Origin: Geosiphon pyriformis
Taxonomy: Eukaryota; Glomeromycota; Glomeromycetes; Archaeosporales; Geosiphonaceae
Length of the DNA: 64,000 bases
Direction: 5' to 3'
Assembly (NCBI GenBank): GCA_016748015.1
Contig: JAAOMT010000029.1
Coordinates: 422,896 to 486,895, forward strand
Shown: positions 44,316 to 56,276 of the stretch, piece by piece
Layout: every line of letters begins with the position of its first letter
Numbering within the stretch: position 1 is the stretch's first letter
The notes under the pieces: model-generated
What the model was told of the DNA's origin: nothing
The model's database searches: none
Seen by the model: only the letters and a program-made list of their open reading frames with translations
Program-made: the position numbers and the translations under genes

Positions 44316-45696
44316 AACATTTTAACCCAAAAATATAACAAAACCAGAACAATACAAATGAAAAATATAACAAAAGATGAACATACAAAAATATCAACAA
44401 CTGCAATATTATATAAACACTCAACAGTTCAAGGAGAATTTATCTCAAACAGAACAAAAGAGTATTAAACAACAATCAAAATATTTTATCACTCACCAAA
44501 ATATACTTTATCAGAAAAATAGAAGAGATCTAAAACAACCAACCAGAGTAATTACAGAGCCAGAAAAAGAGACAATATTTTTCAACATGCACTCAAATCC
44601 AACAGCAGAACACTTTCACAAAGAAGCAACCATAGAAAGAACCAGAAAAAGATACTATTGGCCATCAATGTATCCAAATATCATCCAATATGTTCAAAAT
44701 TGTGATGCTTGTCAGCGAAGAGAAGATATGAAACCCAGTGAACCATTAAGACCAATCAAAGTGAGACAACCATTTGATTGTATTGGAATTAATTTAGTCA
44801 GACTATTAACAATTACCAGTGGAGGAAACAGGTACATAGCAGTAGTCATAGACTATTTTACTAAATGGTCAGAGATGAAACCAATTCAAAGAGCAGATGC
44901 AGAATCCATTGCCAAATTTGTTCATTAAGATTTAATTTGTCAACATGGATGTCCAAAGGAATTATTATCAGACCAAGGAACTCATTTTGTGAACAGAACA
45001 TTAACAGAATTGAGCCAAAGATTCGGAATTAAGAGACCACTATCATCACCATACCATCCACAAACCAATGGATTAGTCGAAAGATTCAACAGAACATTGT
45101 GTAAAGCAATAGCTAAACTCAGCCAAGAAAATCAGAATGATTGGGATTTGTTGATATCATCAGTACTATTTGCTTATTAGACAATAAAACAAGATACTAC
45201 ACAAGCAACACTATTTGAATTAGTATATGATAGAACAACAATACTACCAGTAGAAATAGAAGTCAGCACATACCCAACCAAACCAATAACAGAAGAAAAT
45301 TTCAAAAACACATTGTTGAGAAGAACATATGACTTAATAGAAACATTAGAAAACAAATGATGAAGAGCAGTTGATAACATACAAAGATCACAAGAAAAAC
45401 AAAAAGAAAGACATAATAATCAACTACTAGATAAACCAGTTGAATTCAGGATTGAAGACAAAGTACTATTACATCGTACCAAAGTGGAAAAACAATGGAG
45501 TGAAAAATTTGACCCCAAATGTGATGGACCATTTCACATAGAAAAAATTCTAGAAAATGGAGCTTACAAATTAAGATTGAATAACAAAATCTTGATCAAA
45601 GCAGCACATGAAGATCGACTGAAACCATACCACCATATAGCATCATCATCCACCAGTAATATTCCACAATTAGGAGTACAGAGAATACTAGTCTAA
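44316..45696 (+). pseudogene. pol: Gy1-b integrase
   Basis: The HHCC motif (AEHFHKEAT, CDACQRRE) is present. The first catalytic residue is Asn (CIGINLVRLL), and the second Asp and the Glu remain (LLSDQGTHF, GLVERFNRTL). The C-terminal module GPFHIEKILENGAYKLRL at about 45525-45580 is a clear GPY/F-type sequence, better preserved than in Gy1-a. Stops are at 44926-44928 (shared) and 45178-45180 (private). Confidence 0.85.
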
Positions 45697-45755
45697 CCAG
45701 ATGAGATTCCACGAGATTTGGAACCAATCATTATCATTAACAACAACATGTCCAA

Positions 45756-46442
45756 TTGATCGACAAAAGAATATATAAAAACATGATTGACATAACAGAA
45801 GAGATCAGAAAAATGAAAATTACAGACAATATCTATTTACTAGTCCAACAAATTTTTCAATTAATCCAACACCAGGAAATAGAAATTACAATCAATCAAC
45901 AAACCATTCGTTACAAAAATACGGCAAAGATACCACAAAATAAAGCACAGAAAAGACTTGAAAATGTTGTTGACAAGATTATAACCAAGATAAAATTGGC
46001 CATAAAAGAACAACAAATAGTTGGATTACACCCAGAACTTACCAGAGAAACTTAGACTTGGTAGACACAACAATTTCCGAAAAATTATTGTTATTTCCAC
46101 TTGGGACAACATGTAAATATCCAGAATTTGTACACCAACAAAACAAAACAGTTATTTAACACAACAATATTGGGACAACTAGAACAATTTGTGGAAAAGA
46201 ACAATCTAACCACACAAGCTCGAGCTATTTACTGGCTATATATAGAATTTCAAGACTAACCAGAAATCTTACTCAACACAGCAATGAATACAGTTACAAG
46301 TAATCAATTGGAAAAAATAACCAATGCCCAATTTGAAAAACTACAAACTAAAATAACACAAATAATACTCAAAAAAGAAGTTCAGGAAATAATTCAAGAA
46401 GGGGAATTAAAGAAGTTATATTTTGACAAAGCTCAATATTAA
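45756..46442 (+). pseudogene. Gy1-b third ORF (ORF3)
   Basis: It is homologous to 20260-20945, with NIYLLVQQIFQLIQ, EIEITINQQTIRYK, a basic helix and a Gln/Leu-rich C-terminus ending FDKAQY. It is open for 100 codons, then broken by a TAG (46053-46055) where Trp is expected and by further stops. Function is unknown. Confidence 0.55.
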
Positions 46443-46455
46443 AAGGAGAGAATAA

Positions 46456-47383
46456 TATTACTCATAAAATATAGGAAATATAGTATTATTAGTCAGTAGA
46501 TATTAGCCAATCAGATGTAGACATAGTAAATGTGGAATTTCAAGATTTCTCTTAAAGGAATTGCAGAATTCCAGGAATTTCAGAATTCTCTGACAAGGAA
46601 TTGCAGGATTCCAGAATTCCAGGATTTCTCTCATTAGGAATCGCAGAATTTCAGAAATTCCAGAATTCCTGTCGCAAGAAATTGAGGAATTGAGGAATCT
46701 CAAATATGTATATATAGTAGTAGCATTAGAAACAGAAAAGACAGAATCAACACCAAGAATCCTTAGCTTAGTTACTACAATCCTCAAATAAATAATTATT
46801 CACTATATCAAATTCATTCTCCACTATCAACACTTTATGTTGATAGTAATTGATACTTAACCATACTGGAACAATATCTCTTGATCACGGCTATTAATGG
46901 GATACTAACTTGCAAATTGCCTTAGCTTATTTCTTATTTTCTCTTTTATCTTTCTTTATTTTCTTTGTTGTTTACTAACTTGATTAAAGGATTTACTCTT
47001 GGAGGACTTACAAAGGAATAAAACTTACTTAAAAATACTTACTCTTAGAGGACTTATGAAGGAATAAACTTGCTTAAAACAATACTTACTCTTAGAGGAC
47101 TTATGGAGGAACTAATGTCAGGAAACCATACTGGTATACACTTATGAAGGATATCATACCAGGAAAATCATCAACCATCAAGCTGAGCAAGCCATTGACA
47201 AAACTACGGTTTTAGGAAACTACTAATAAACTGTTACCATTGAATCTCTGTCCATTATACAAAGAACTCAATTGGAAAACCTTCAGATAAAATACCTTCA
47301 AATTATTATCGTCACCAATCACCTTAAGCACCAAGTTACGGGTTTTGTTATTCACTCAACACCCTAAAGAATCACCTGTAATA
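46456..47383 (+). repeat. Gy1-b 3' LTR
   Basis: The LTR is 928 bp. Its first dinucleotide is TA rather than TG and its end is GTAATA rather than GTAACA. CCAC follows. The hairpin stem is mismatched here (AATATC near 46873). Confidence 0.95.
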
Positions 47384-48818
47384 CCACCAAACCAACAGCA
47401 AAAATAGGAAACTGGGTTATAGTTCTTTTTAGCACAAAGAAATTGTTACTACAGAAAACATTAAATTTACTACAGACCAAAAAAATTCTGTTGGACAACA
47501 ATTTGGAAAGAATCTTAAGAGCAGTCTCAATCAATATGATAGGTCTAGTATTAGTTAAAACATTCTCCCATTTATATGGTTTAGAAATTATTAACATTTA
47601 AGTTTCTTTTCATGATTGAGAAACAAATTTACACACCAAACAAAATTCAAAATATTTAAAAGCATAATAAGTACTAAATTATTACTATGCTTCTAAAGCT
47701 TATTCATAATACTAAACAAGCCAGCAGTCTTCTCATCAGGTAAATTCTTGATCACACACATTAAGTTGTTAAAACAAACAAAAATCATGATTTTGGAAAA
47801 GGCATTATTATTAACATGAAACAATAGCAAATATTGACAATACCACAAATTGGAAACACTATCCAATATGATTTTTTTTCTAGTTTATTTTTTTATAATT
47901 ACATCAATCTTGAATTTAACCTCAACAGAATTCAAAACCAATTCACCATCAGAAACTAAATGATCTAATACCACCTTACAAAAAAAACATTTTAACACAC
48001 TTCTAATTGTGTGACCTTTATGAACAGCAAAACTTTCTATCTGTTTTTCAATAGCAGATCTAATACCTGACCCCTCAGCTCTCAATAATTCAGCAAGTTT
48101 GGAGGCATAATAAAACTTTCTTATGCGAAAAAAAGCAAAATGTACATGATCAAAACTTATACCAAAGTCTATTAAAACCTGAATAATAGAAGTCTTGTCA
48201 CTATTTAAAGAGTTCTAATGCTTTATTAGAGAAACAAACCTGTTTACACTCTCCTTATAAAAAGTCTTAACAATCTTTGAAACCAAAATTTCTAGTTTAT
48301 GAAACCTAGAAAACTCATTAGTAAAAACACTATCAAAGCTCTTGAACCACTTTTTTTTGAATGTTTCATTAACTGAAAAAATCACAATTTTGTGAACAAT
48401 ATCTTATATTGTATCTAAATTCGAGAATTTCTTAGATATAGCAAAATTATCAAAAAATATTATGGTATTGACTGCTGTAATATTTTTAAAATTATTCCAT
48501 TTCATCTTATTAGCATTTTTAACATCAAACTTTTAATGATTTTTATTTGTCTGCTTGTGCATAAAGTTCAATTGCACATTTAACAAATTTTTCAAATTTA
48601 CAGAAACAGAAACAGCCTGGTAATTAGTGTTAAAATATTCTCTAACATCAATTATATCATGATCTATTACTGTATTGACCAAGTTTAAAGAAACAAATAT
48701 ATAATCAATTGTTTTTGTAACACCCCAAGAATTAGTCTATATTAGCATTTTTGCAAATGAACTTTTACCCAAAAAATTAACCAGACCTAAATCAAGTCAC
48801 TTTTTGAAACTAACATAT
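47384..48818 (-). pseudogene. LINE-B ORF2, middle part (endonuclease end to RT fingers)
   Basis: Reading leftwards from 48818: endonuclease remnants (VSFKK, LDLGLVNFLGKSS), a linker with GSGIRSAIEKQIESF (about 48060) and GELVLNSVEVKF, then RT fingers with PYKWENVLTNTRPIILIETALKILSKLLSNRI (seen as separate blocks, 47597-47480) up to FAVGLVV at the Gy1-b junction. It is interrupted upstream by a solo LTR at 48819. Confidence 0.8.
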
Positions 48819-49792
48819 TGTTACCAGTAGAATTTTAGTTATTAATTAGCATGAAATTACCTTTATAATTCCTATTATTAATTAGCATATATTATTATTA
48901 TCTCGAATATCACTTATTATTTAATCAAATTATTAAATATTATTACTCAATCAATAATCCGATTTGTATCATAGAAATTAAGATGATCAAATTACACAAT
49001 ATCCTGAACCATTTAACATAGTCAAAATTCGCCGAAATTAATAAAAATTCGCCGAAATAATCAATAGTTCAGTAAAATAACTTGTAGTTTGCCGAAATAT
49101 ATTTTTAGTTTACCAAAATTGTAGCAAAAAAAAAAGTGCAAGTTCAAAGACTAGTATTATAACAAATTGTATAAAAGAAGAGCTTTTCTCTTCAAGAAAA
49201 TGTATCTTCTCATAGTATCTTAACATAGTATCTCACTTTAGATATCTTAATTAGAACAAATTACCTTTTGTACATTCAAATAAAAATTAAATATTCGAAA
49301 ACCAAATTCTTAAAATATTACACTTGAAATTCTCTCAAACACAACTAACATTTCGAAATTAATTAGCTACCAATTTCAGTAAACTGTTAGTGATTTCAGG
49401 CCTGAATAGAAAACGTTTCCCTTAATAAAATCCTATTTTTTTACATTTTTTTTATTTTTTTTATTTTTTTTATCATAATCATTAAGGTAGTCTATAGACA
49501 AGATTCCTGTAGAAGAGTTGACTTTTACAGCAAAGTAACTACACATTTTTAGTGAGCTTCCAGACAAGTAATTTCTGGAAAAGAGTTGACATTTACTACA
49601 ATGTAACTACATAAAGTAACTGACAAAAAATTGGCCATTCTACTTATAAGCCCAGCAATTCAAATTATAAGAGATAATTTGAAGATAAATTCAGTTACTG
49701 GAGGTCCAACTACTTCCTAAAAACATGAATTCACAGCAAATCAACATTAACAACATTCAAGAAAAGAAACCAAAAACCTCTAGTAACAACAT
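48815..49792 (+). mobile_element. Solo LTR-4 inserted in LINE-B
   Basis: Positions 48819-49788 (970 bp) begin TGTTACCAGTAG and end CTCTAGTAACA. Flanks are ATAT (48815-48818) and ACAT (49789-49792). Removing the LTR restores the LINE-B frame as HRCVSF, so ACAT was the 4-bp target and one copy has a C to T change. A GTATAAAAGAAG box near 49169 suggests plus orientation. No internal region is present, so this is a solo LTR. The superfamily cannot be told. Confidence 0.8.
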
Positions 49793-49960
49793 CTATGAGA
49801 ACTATCTTTATTAAAGTTGTCATCCAAGACAATAAAAGAAAACTTGTTTACAGTCTTGGCAATCAGAGAGTTGATTTTACTAGCCTAAGAAAAATGAACA
49901 GCCAAGAAAGCATCAGCATAAAACTCTAAAATCAAAACAGAAATTTTATTTTTGAACAAT
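49789..49960 (-). pseudogene. LINE-B ORF2 endonuclease fragment
   Basis: Minus-strand translation gives LFKNKISVLILEFYADAF then SKINSLIAKTVN and FIVLDDNFNKDSSHRC. The equivalent LINE-C segment has the GDFN endonuclease motif, here DDNFN. Upstream it is fused directly to the ORF1 zinc knuckle, so the end of ORF1 and the start of ORF2 are deleted. Confidence 0.7.
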
Positions 49961-51273
49961 CATTCAAAATGTAACCAAATTGTTTGCATTATGTACAGCA
50001 AGCTAAAAAAAGACCAGTTTAGCACAATTTTATATCTTTAAAAACTGAAATAGAGCTAATAGTAGCCAATTTGGATGTCTTATTATCAAAACAAACTACC
50101 ATACACCTATCATGAACATATAAACTAAGATTATAACCAATAAAACAAGTTTTTTTACTATATGATTTTAGCAAATCCAATAAATTATAAGTAGTGGTGT
50201 CCATCAGCAAAATATACAATAAAGTCTGGTGCTAATTTTTTGTTATCCATGATTCTTTGTTATTAATGGCCAAAGCCATATATACTGAATCTTTTTTCAT
50301 AAAAACTAACTATTTGAAAGCAACTGAACTAGCCATATTTGCTAATTCAAACTTAATTAAGGCTTTTTGTCAAAGCCCAATCAATTGCATCTTGATTAAA
50401 ATCATCTTACCAAATTTAGAAAACACTAATTCTATTGTTAATTTGGGAAGATTTACTGGAATTTTCTTGATAATCACTTTCTGATCCAATTAGCTGTTTG
50501 GTTTCCTAACATTATTATTAACTAAGATTTTGACAATGATAGCCAACTCTCTAGCCTTTTGCAAACTTAACTCTAAAGTAAAAAAGAATCTGATTAGCCC
50601 AGGAAATTTTGAAGGAGTGAAAACTCCTTCAAAACCATCAATTTGATAGAAAATTTTTTTAATAGCAATCAATTTATTAATATTAGTTTTGTTTGATACA
50701 ACAGATAGCTCAATATTTAATGTGAAGAATTTAACTGGCTCAAAGTTTCATTTTTTTAGAACATGTAATCTGACCAATAATAGCTAATTGAAGCCAATAA
50801 ACTTAGGAGATAGGAGAGCCAGAATGTTGTTATTATCACTTATATTGTCAAACAAAAATGTTTTCAGAAAATGACTTAGCACATATATTTGAGTACAAGT
50901 TTTTCTTGGCATGATTTCATTCATATTATTATCATTTGTTGATGCATCCAAATTTGCATAGCTCATTTTCTCAACAACTGTATTTTTCATATTTTCAATA
51001 TTTAACAAATTACTAATATTACTTATAATACTGCTAACTTTACTACTCCAAAACACCACAGATTTGACATTGATGCTACCAACATTCTTCAAGCTTAGAA
51101 GACCAGTTGATAAATCAATTATACTATCAGCTACAGGCTTTTTTGGTTTTTTGTAAGATATACTATGGGAGTAAATATTATTTACACATTTTTTTTTGGT
51201 ATTCAAACAGGTCCCCAAACCAGTTGAACCAAAACTCAAACTACCAACAGACATGTTTACTAGTTCTATTGTG
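49960..51273 (-). pseudogene. LINE-B ORF1 relic
   Basis: This is a decayed homologue of LINE-A ORF1. The start codon position reads ATA (51273). The Gly/Ser N-terminus, SYKKPKKP basic stretch and RRM-like region are recognisable, with the open segment 51314-50784. Downstream, KKTCFIGYNLS and VVCFDNKTSKLA (about 50150-50070) precede a zinc knuckle whose Gln is a stop and whose His is Tyr (about 50000). Confidence 0.75.
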
Positions 51274-51410
51274 ATAAAAATAAGTGTTTGAAAAAAAATA
51301 ACTAATGAAAACAAAGTGTAAAAGGAGAAAAAAAAGCTATATTCTTGGCAAATCTTCAGCTTTTGTTATAGTTAGGGGATTGACAAGAGAAAAAGTTTTT
51401 GTATTATTAT
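51274..51410 (-). other. LINE-B 5' untranslated region
   Basis: This is alignable with 930-1060 (the LINE-A leader). Shared features are GTTATAGTTAGGGGATTGA and the A/G-rich block before it. It marks the 5' end of LINE-B near 51410. Confidence 0.5.
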
Positions 51411-52860
51411 TTTAATTTATAGTTTTTTAGTTATTTTAACTAAAAAATTATAAAAAAATAGCAATTTTACTTGTTAAAATATTTTTTTAATTGATTTGTA
51501 ATTTTTTTATATATTTTGTCTTTTTTTATAATATTTTTTATTATAATATATATTGTTTAATAAAAAGTTTTTAAATAGTACTATAAAAATTTAATAATAT
51601 TTATAATTTTACAAAAAAATAATTTATACACATATTTTAAACTGTTTATTTAATTGTTTTTTTTGTTTACTTAAACTTATTAAAATAGTTTTATATTTTA
51701 TTTTAAAAATTATGTTTATTAAAAATATTAATATTTAAACTATTTAAATTATTAAATTTTGTTATTTTAAATTTTTAATAACAAATAATAAATTTATTAA
51801 AATAAATTGAAAAATAAAGCTATTATATAAATATATTTTTATATATTTTTTTAATTAATTATAATAATTAAACAAAATAATAATTAATAAATAAATAATA
51901 CAAAATATATATATTTTTAATTCTATTAAACTTAAACAAGTTTGTAAACTTTAAACAAATTTGAATTAAACTTAAACTTGTCAAAAAAATTCAATTTTAA
52001 ACTTAAATTAAATCTACTTTAAAAATTTTATTTAATTTAAGTTTAATTCATAATTTGAATTAAACTTAAATAATATTTAAAATTTGATTTGATTTGGTTT
52101 ATTAAATTCCTATAAACAACAAATATTATTTTTAAATTTATATAAAAACCAATATACAATAAATTTAAAATAGTAATTAAATTAATCAATACTTATTATA
52201 AAATTAAATCAATTTTAAAACTTTATAATTTATTTAATATTTGTAAAAATATTTTATAAAATCTAATATTATAACTATTAACAATTTAATATATTAAAAA
52301 ATTTAATTTAAAAAAATATATAATATTATATAAAAATTAAATTATTAGTAATATTATAGTTCAAAAATTTAGCAAAAATTTATAAAATAATATAAATTAT
52401 CTAATTATAATATAACATAATAATAATTTTAAAATAATATAATAACAAATATTATTTTACAATAACAATAAACATAATTAAAATTAGCTATAAATATTAG
52501 ATTAAAATATCAAAAAAAAGTATTATAATATATTTTTTTATAAAACTATAAATATATATATATATATAGTAGTTTTAATATTAAAAAAAATAATTTTTCC
52601 AGTTTTTAATCTTTTATTTTAATTATTTTTTAGTTTTTACTTTTAAATAAATATTTAAAGAAATTTTTAATCAAAAAAACAAAAAAAATATTAAAAACTA
52701 AATTATTATAATCTAAAGTATTAAAAAACTTATTTGTGCTATTTATTAAATAAAATTATTATTTATTAACTAAATTTCTTAAAAAAATAATTTTTAATTA
52801 ATATATATTATTATTTTATTTTTATTTTTATTTATTTTATAAATAAAACTTAATGGCTCC
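51411..52860. other. AT-rich stretch, no gene recognised
   Basis: Sequence is over 85% A/T by eye, with no readable frame. Repeated AAACTTAAACTTG-like words at 51930-52110 may be local duplications. It is probably decayed transposon DNA, including lost 5' parts of LINE-C. Confidence 0.5.
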
Positions 52861-52863
52861 TTT

Positions 52864-53248
52864 TTGGAGATAAAGCTGTTCCTATTGGTTATAATAGAAG
52901 TTAATGATAAGTTTGCCACTTTTAAGTGCAGTCTCGCCAGTTTTACAAAGCAGGTTAGTAAGCTGGCTAAGAGATTGGATACACTTGGGCCAATAGTTTT
53001 CCAGTCTAGCCCTGGATGTCAGCCATTGGTGATCCCTTTCATTACAAGATCAAGGGGCGGATGTAGTGATGAATAAGAATTTGGATGCATCTGCTAGTAA
53101 TGAGACTGTTGTGAAAGTGGTGTCATTCAATATGTCTTTGGTGTCAAAGCTGAAAAACAGCATAAAATGTCTGATAGAAATAGTTCTGGGTTTTTTGGCC
53201 AAAGTAGATAGTCTAGGAGCAGGTTCAGTTTTCCAATCTCCTTCTTAA
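52864..53248 (+). pseudogene. LINE-C ORF1, C-terminal end
   Basis: The end of the ORF1 protein includes VNDKFATFKCSLASFTKQVSKLAKRLDTLGP, a coiled-coil-like heptad pattern (blocks at 52890-52990), and the tail KLKNSIKCLIEIVLG. A one-base slip near 53040 moves the frame. Its TAA stop (53246-53248) overlaps the ATG of ORF2. The 5' part of the element is not recognisable upstream. Confidence 0.7.
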
Positions 53249-55300
53249 TGAATGATTTAATTTGGAAAGTTGCTACCTATAACATTAAAGAAATAAACAA
53301 TCCTATAAAACAGGATGACATTATTAGTTGGCATAAAGATATAAACAATTTGATTTCTATTGTTACTAAAACTAAGTTGAAAGATAAGATCTGTCTATAG
53401 ATCATAAATAAATTTAATAGTCTCCAAGTTTTTACTTCTAATTTGGATTCTAGTCATATGGGCTCTGGTGTTGCGATTATCATAAACATTTCTCTGGTAC
53501 AACATACATGCAAAGTTTCTGAGATACCTGGTTGGCTTTTGTTTGTTAAGCTGCTCTTCAAGAATAAACTGTCCATGTCTATTTTGGGGCTGTATGCTGG
53601 TGCTTTTTCAGTGGTTTGGTTCTCTCAAGCCAGTGAAATCAACTTTTTTATTACAAAGACTGTTAATGAATCTTCTTTTGTCATTCTTAATGGAGATTTC
53701 AATAAAAACAGTTCATATAGGAGTGCAAGTTTCAAAAGGTGTCTTGATCTGAATCTGGTTAATTTTTTGGCTGGAAGCACAATATTGAAAAAACCTACTT
53801 GGAAAAACTCTAAAGGCATCATGAAAATAATTGATTATGTGTTGGTTTCTCTGAATCTGGCCAACATGATAGTATATTGTGACATTTTTGGGGTTAATGA
53901 GCATTTTGACACAGATCACCAGGCTGTTTCTGTGTCCATAGATTTGGGTGGGCTTTTGAATACAAATTTAAACTCTCTTTGCAAACAGGTGAATAAAGAT
54001 TGTTGGAAATTCGATTTCAAACATGCTGGAGAAAAGGAATAAAAAAATTTTAAGGGTGCTATATCAGCCAATGCTGTGATGTTCTCAAGTGAATTTGCTG
54101 CCTCTATGGTATCTTTAGATTTGGATGCTATGTGGGATGTTGTTTACAAGATAATGTCTCTTTTAGCAAATGGAACATTCAAAAAAAATGGTTTAAGAGT
54201 TATGATAAAGTTTTTACCAAAGAGTTTTCTAGATTTTATAAGCTGGAGTTGTTGGTATTTAAGCTGGTCAGGGCCTTCCATTTGGTTTCTAGTGTAGAAT
54301 TTGCATTATTGTTAGATACATGAGTTGAGTTTAATGATGCTAGTACATTGGTAGTGAAATCTTTATTTTTTCCAGGTTTTAATTTTAACATAATTTGTTC
54401 AGTTCTGGCTAAGGTAAGAAAATCTTACCACCCTTCTAAGTTGCTGGAATTCAAGTGCACTGAGGAATCACACATGAAGGCAGCTGTTAATAAGAGAATA
54501 GATAGTTTTAAATCAGACAAGGGACACATCATCAGAAGTGTTTTAGAGCATTCTTTTCGCAAAGTGGTATTGGATTATTTGGTTGTGGAAGATGAGTTGG
54601 TATTGGAGCCCAGTTTAGTTAAATTTGAAGTAGATAGAATCATGGAAGGTTGGACCAGAAAGCACAGGATGGTGTCTGATGTCTCAGAAAATTGGTCATA
54701 ACAATACTGGCCTTTAGAGTATGTGTTCAATGATGTCTTTTTGAATATAATGTGTTCAGTTGCCTTTGACAAATTGCTTGGCATGGTTTCTAATCTGCCT
54801 GAAGACAAAGCTGCTGGTCTTTCTGGAATTTCAAATAAGCTTTGAAAACATTGTGACAAGTCAGTCTTGAATATGTTTTTGGTGCTTTTGAATTTTTGTT
54901 TGATCTGTGAGTTAGTACCCAGTGCCTAAAAAGAAGCTTGGGTCTTAATAATTTCCAAGCCATATGAATGGGAGAGAGTTCTTATAAACACCCAATCCAT
55001 CACCTTGCTTGAAACTATTCACAAGATCCTTTCCAAGATTCTCTCAAATAGGATCTTATTAGCATGTAACACTTATGATGTTTTACATGGAGACAATTTC
55101 TTAATTCTAAGAGATATAACAATGCAGTCTCCTATTTTTGCCATTGGTTTAGTCATTGAAAACGCTTTGAAAAAGAATTGTGAACTCTGGTTAGTCTTGT
55201 AGAACATGTGGAAAACTTATGATTCTGTTGGGTGGAAACATCTCTGGAACAGTTTGGTTAGAATAAAAATATGCAGCAGATTCATTAAATTTTTTGATGG
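53248..55300 (+). pseudogene. LINE-C ORF2, endonuclease and RT N-terminal half
   Basis: The start ATG is at 53248-53250. APE-type endonuclease motifs are ATYNIKEIN, TKTKLK (the catalytic Glu of T-E-T-K changed to Lys), ILGLYAG, LNGDFNKN, IDYVLVS and DTDHQAV. Then come a linker, RT LPEDKAAGLSGISNKL, KPYEWERV, HKILSKILSNRI and motif A as MWKTYDSVGW. One indel lies in an A run near 54180; other breaks are stops explained by Trp or Gln codons (53398-53400, 54040-54042, 55199-55201). The enzyme would nick target DNA and prime cDNA synthesis. Confidence 0.85.
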
Positions 55301-55891
55301 TGTTATAGATAATTATTTGGGGTCTCAAAGCAAATAACAAACTCATAACTTGGTGTTCAATTGATATAATAATATTAATTTCTGAAAGTGTTTATAAATC
55401 TGAAGATTTTGGTTGAGTTTTTTGTATAATGAACAGAAATTCAATTATTGTCTTCCCAGTAGTCTTCCAAAATTACAATTCCATTGAATTTTTTTCTCAG
55501 CATGGTGGCTGGTAATCTTAACAGAGATGCTTTTCTGATAAGTTATTCTTAAATTCTCAATTTTTATACCTTTTCTTTGAGGTTTTTTACCAGGCTATCT
55601 ATGATATCAATAACTTAGTGCTTAATCCTTTTAATCAATTTAGTAAATAACAAAAGAAAATAAAAAAAAATAAAAAAAATAAAAAAAATAAAAATAAAAA
55701 AATAAAAAAAATAAAATAAGAAATAAGTATTCTGTTAATAGCTGTGATCAAGAACTATTATGCCAGCAGATTAAGTAGTAGATAATAACATGAATTTGAA
55801 GAATTAAAGAGATATTTTATTAATATAATTCTATTTTAGTTGATAGCAACTATCTTTGAAAGGAGGAGTATTTAATAATTATGGCCTATAA

Positions 55892-55975
55892 GTCTAATTG
55901 ACTCTAAGAGTCTAATTGACTTCTGAAAGTCTAATTGACTCTAAGAGTCTAATTGACTTCTGAAAGTCTAATTTT
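55892..55975. repeat. 37-bp tandem repeat in solo LTR
   Basis: GTCTAATTGACTCTAAGA alternates with GTCTAATTGACTTCTGAAA, giving about 2.2 copies of a 37-bp unit. It has no counterpart in the complete Gy2 LTRs. Confidence 0.75.
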
Positions 55976-56049
55976 CTTTCTGGATGTCTTTTTAACTTCT
56001 ACAGCTACTTGTTTTTATACATTCTTTTGGTTTTATAGAATTGCTTTCA

Positions 56050-56180
56050 ATTGTTTCACTATTGTTAGCTATTGTTTGTTATTGCTAGCTATTGCTCATT
56101 ATTGCTAGCTATTGTTTATTATTGCTAGCTATTGCTTGTTATTACTAGCTATTGCTCATTATTGCTAGTTATTGCTTGTG
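56050..56180. repeat. CTAGCTATTG minisatellite in solo LTR
   Basis: About seven imperfect units of TTATTGCTAGCTATTGC lie at the position where the full Gy2 LTRs have a different tandem array (31498-31680). Confidence 0.75.
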
Positions 56181-56276
56181 TTTGTCCTATGTTATCTCGA
56201 GTTGTATTGCATTTTTCTTGTCACATTTTTTTGTCATGTTTTCCCATAGCTTTTTGGTTTTTCTACTTAGATAACA

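Larger units (their letters stand above)
27009..47387 (+). mobile_element. Gy1-b: Ty3/Gypsy element with dUTPase, inserted in LINE-B, CCAC target duplication
   Basis: LTRs at 27013-27939 (927 bp) and 46456-47383 (928 bp) bound a second copy of Gy1. CCAC at 27009-27012 and 47384-47387 is the target duplication. Removing the element joins LINE-B RT codons in frame (AVGLVV then KNALEKN). The element is split by Gy2 at about 30668-40815. It carries the longest open pol segment in the window (552 codons). Confidence 0.95.

Noticed and set aside
55892-56180. Tandem arrays as a CRISPR array
   Set aside because: Units are short, directly abutting or imperfect, with no unique spacers and in a eukaryotic LTR.
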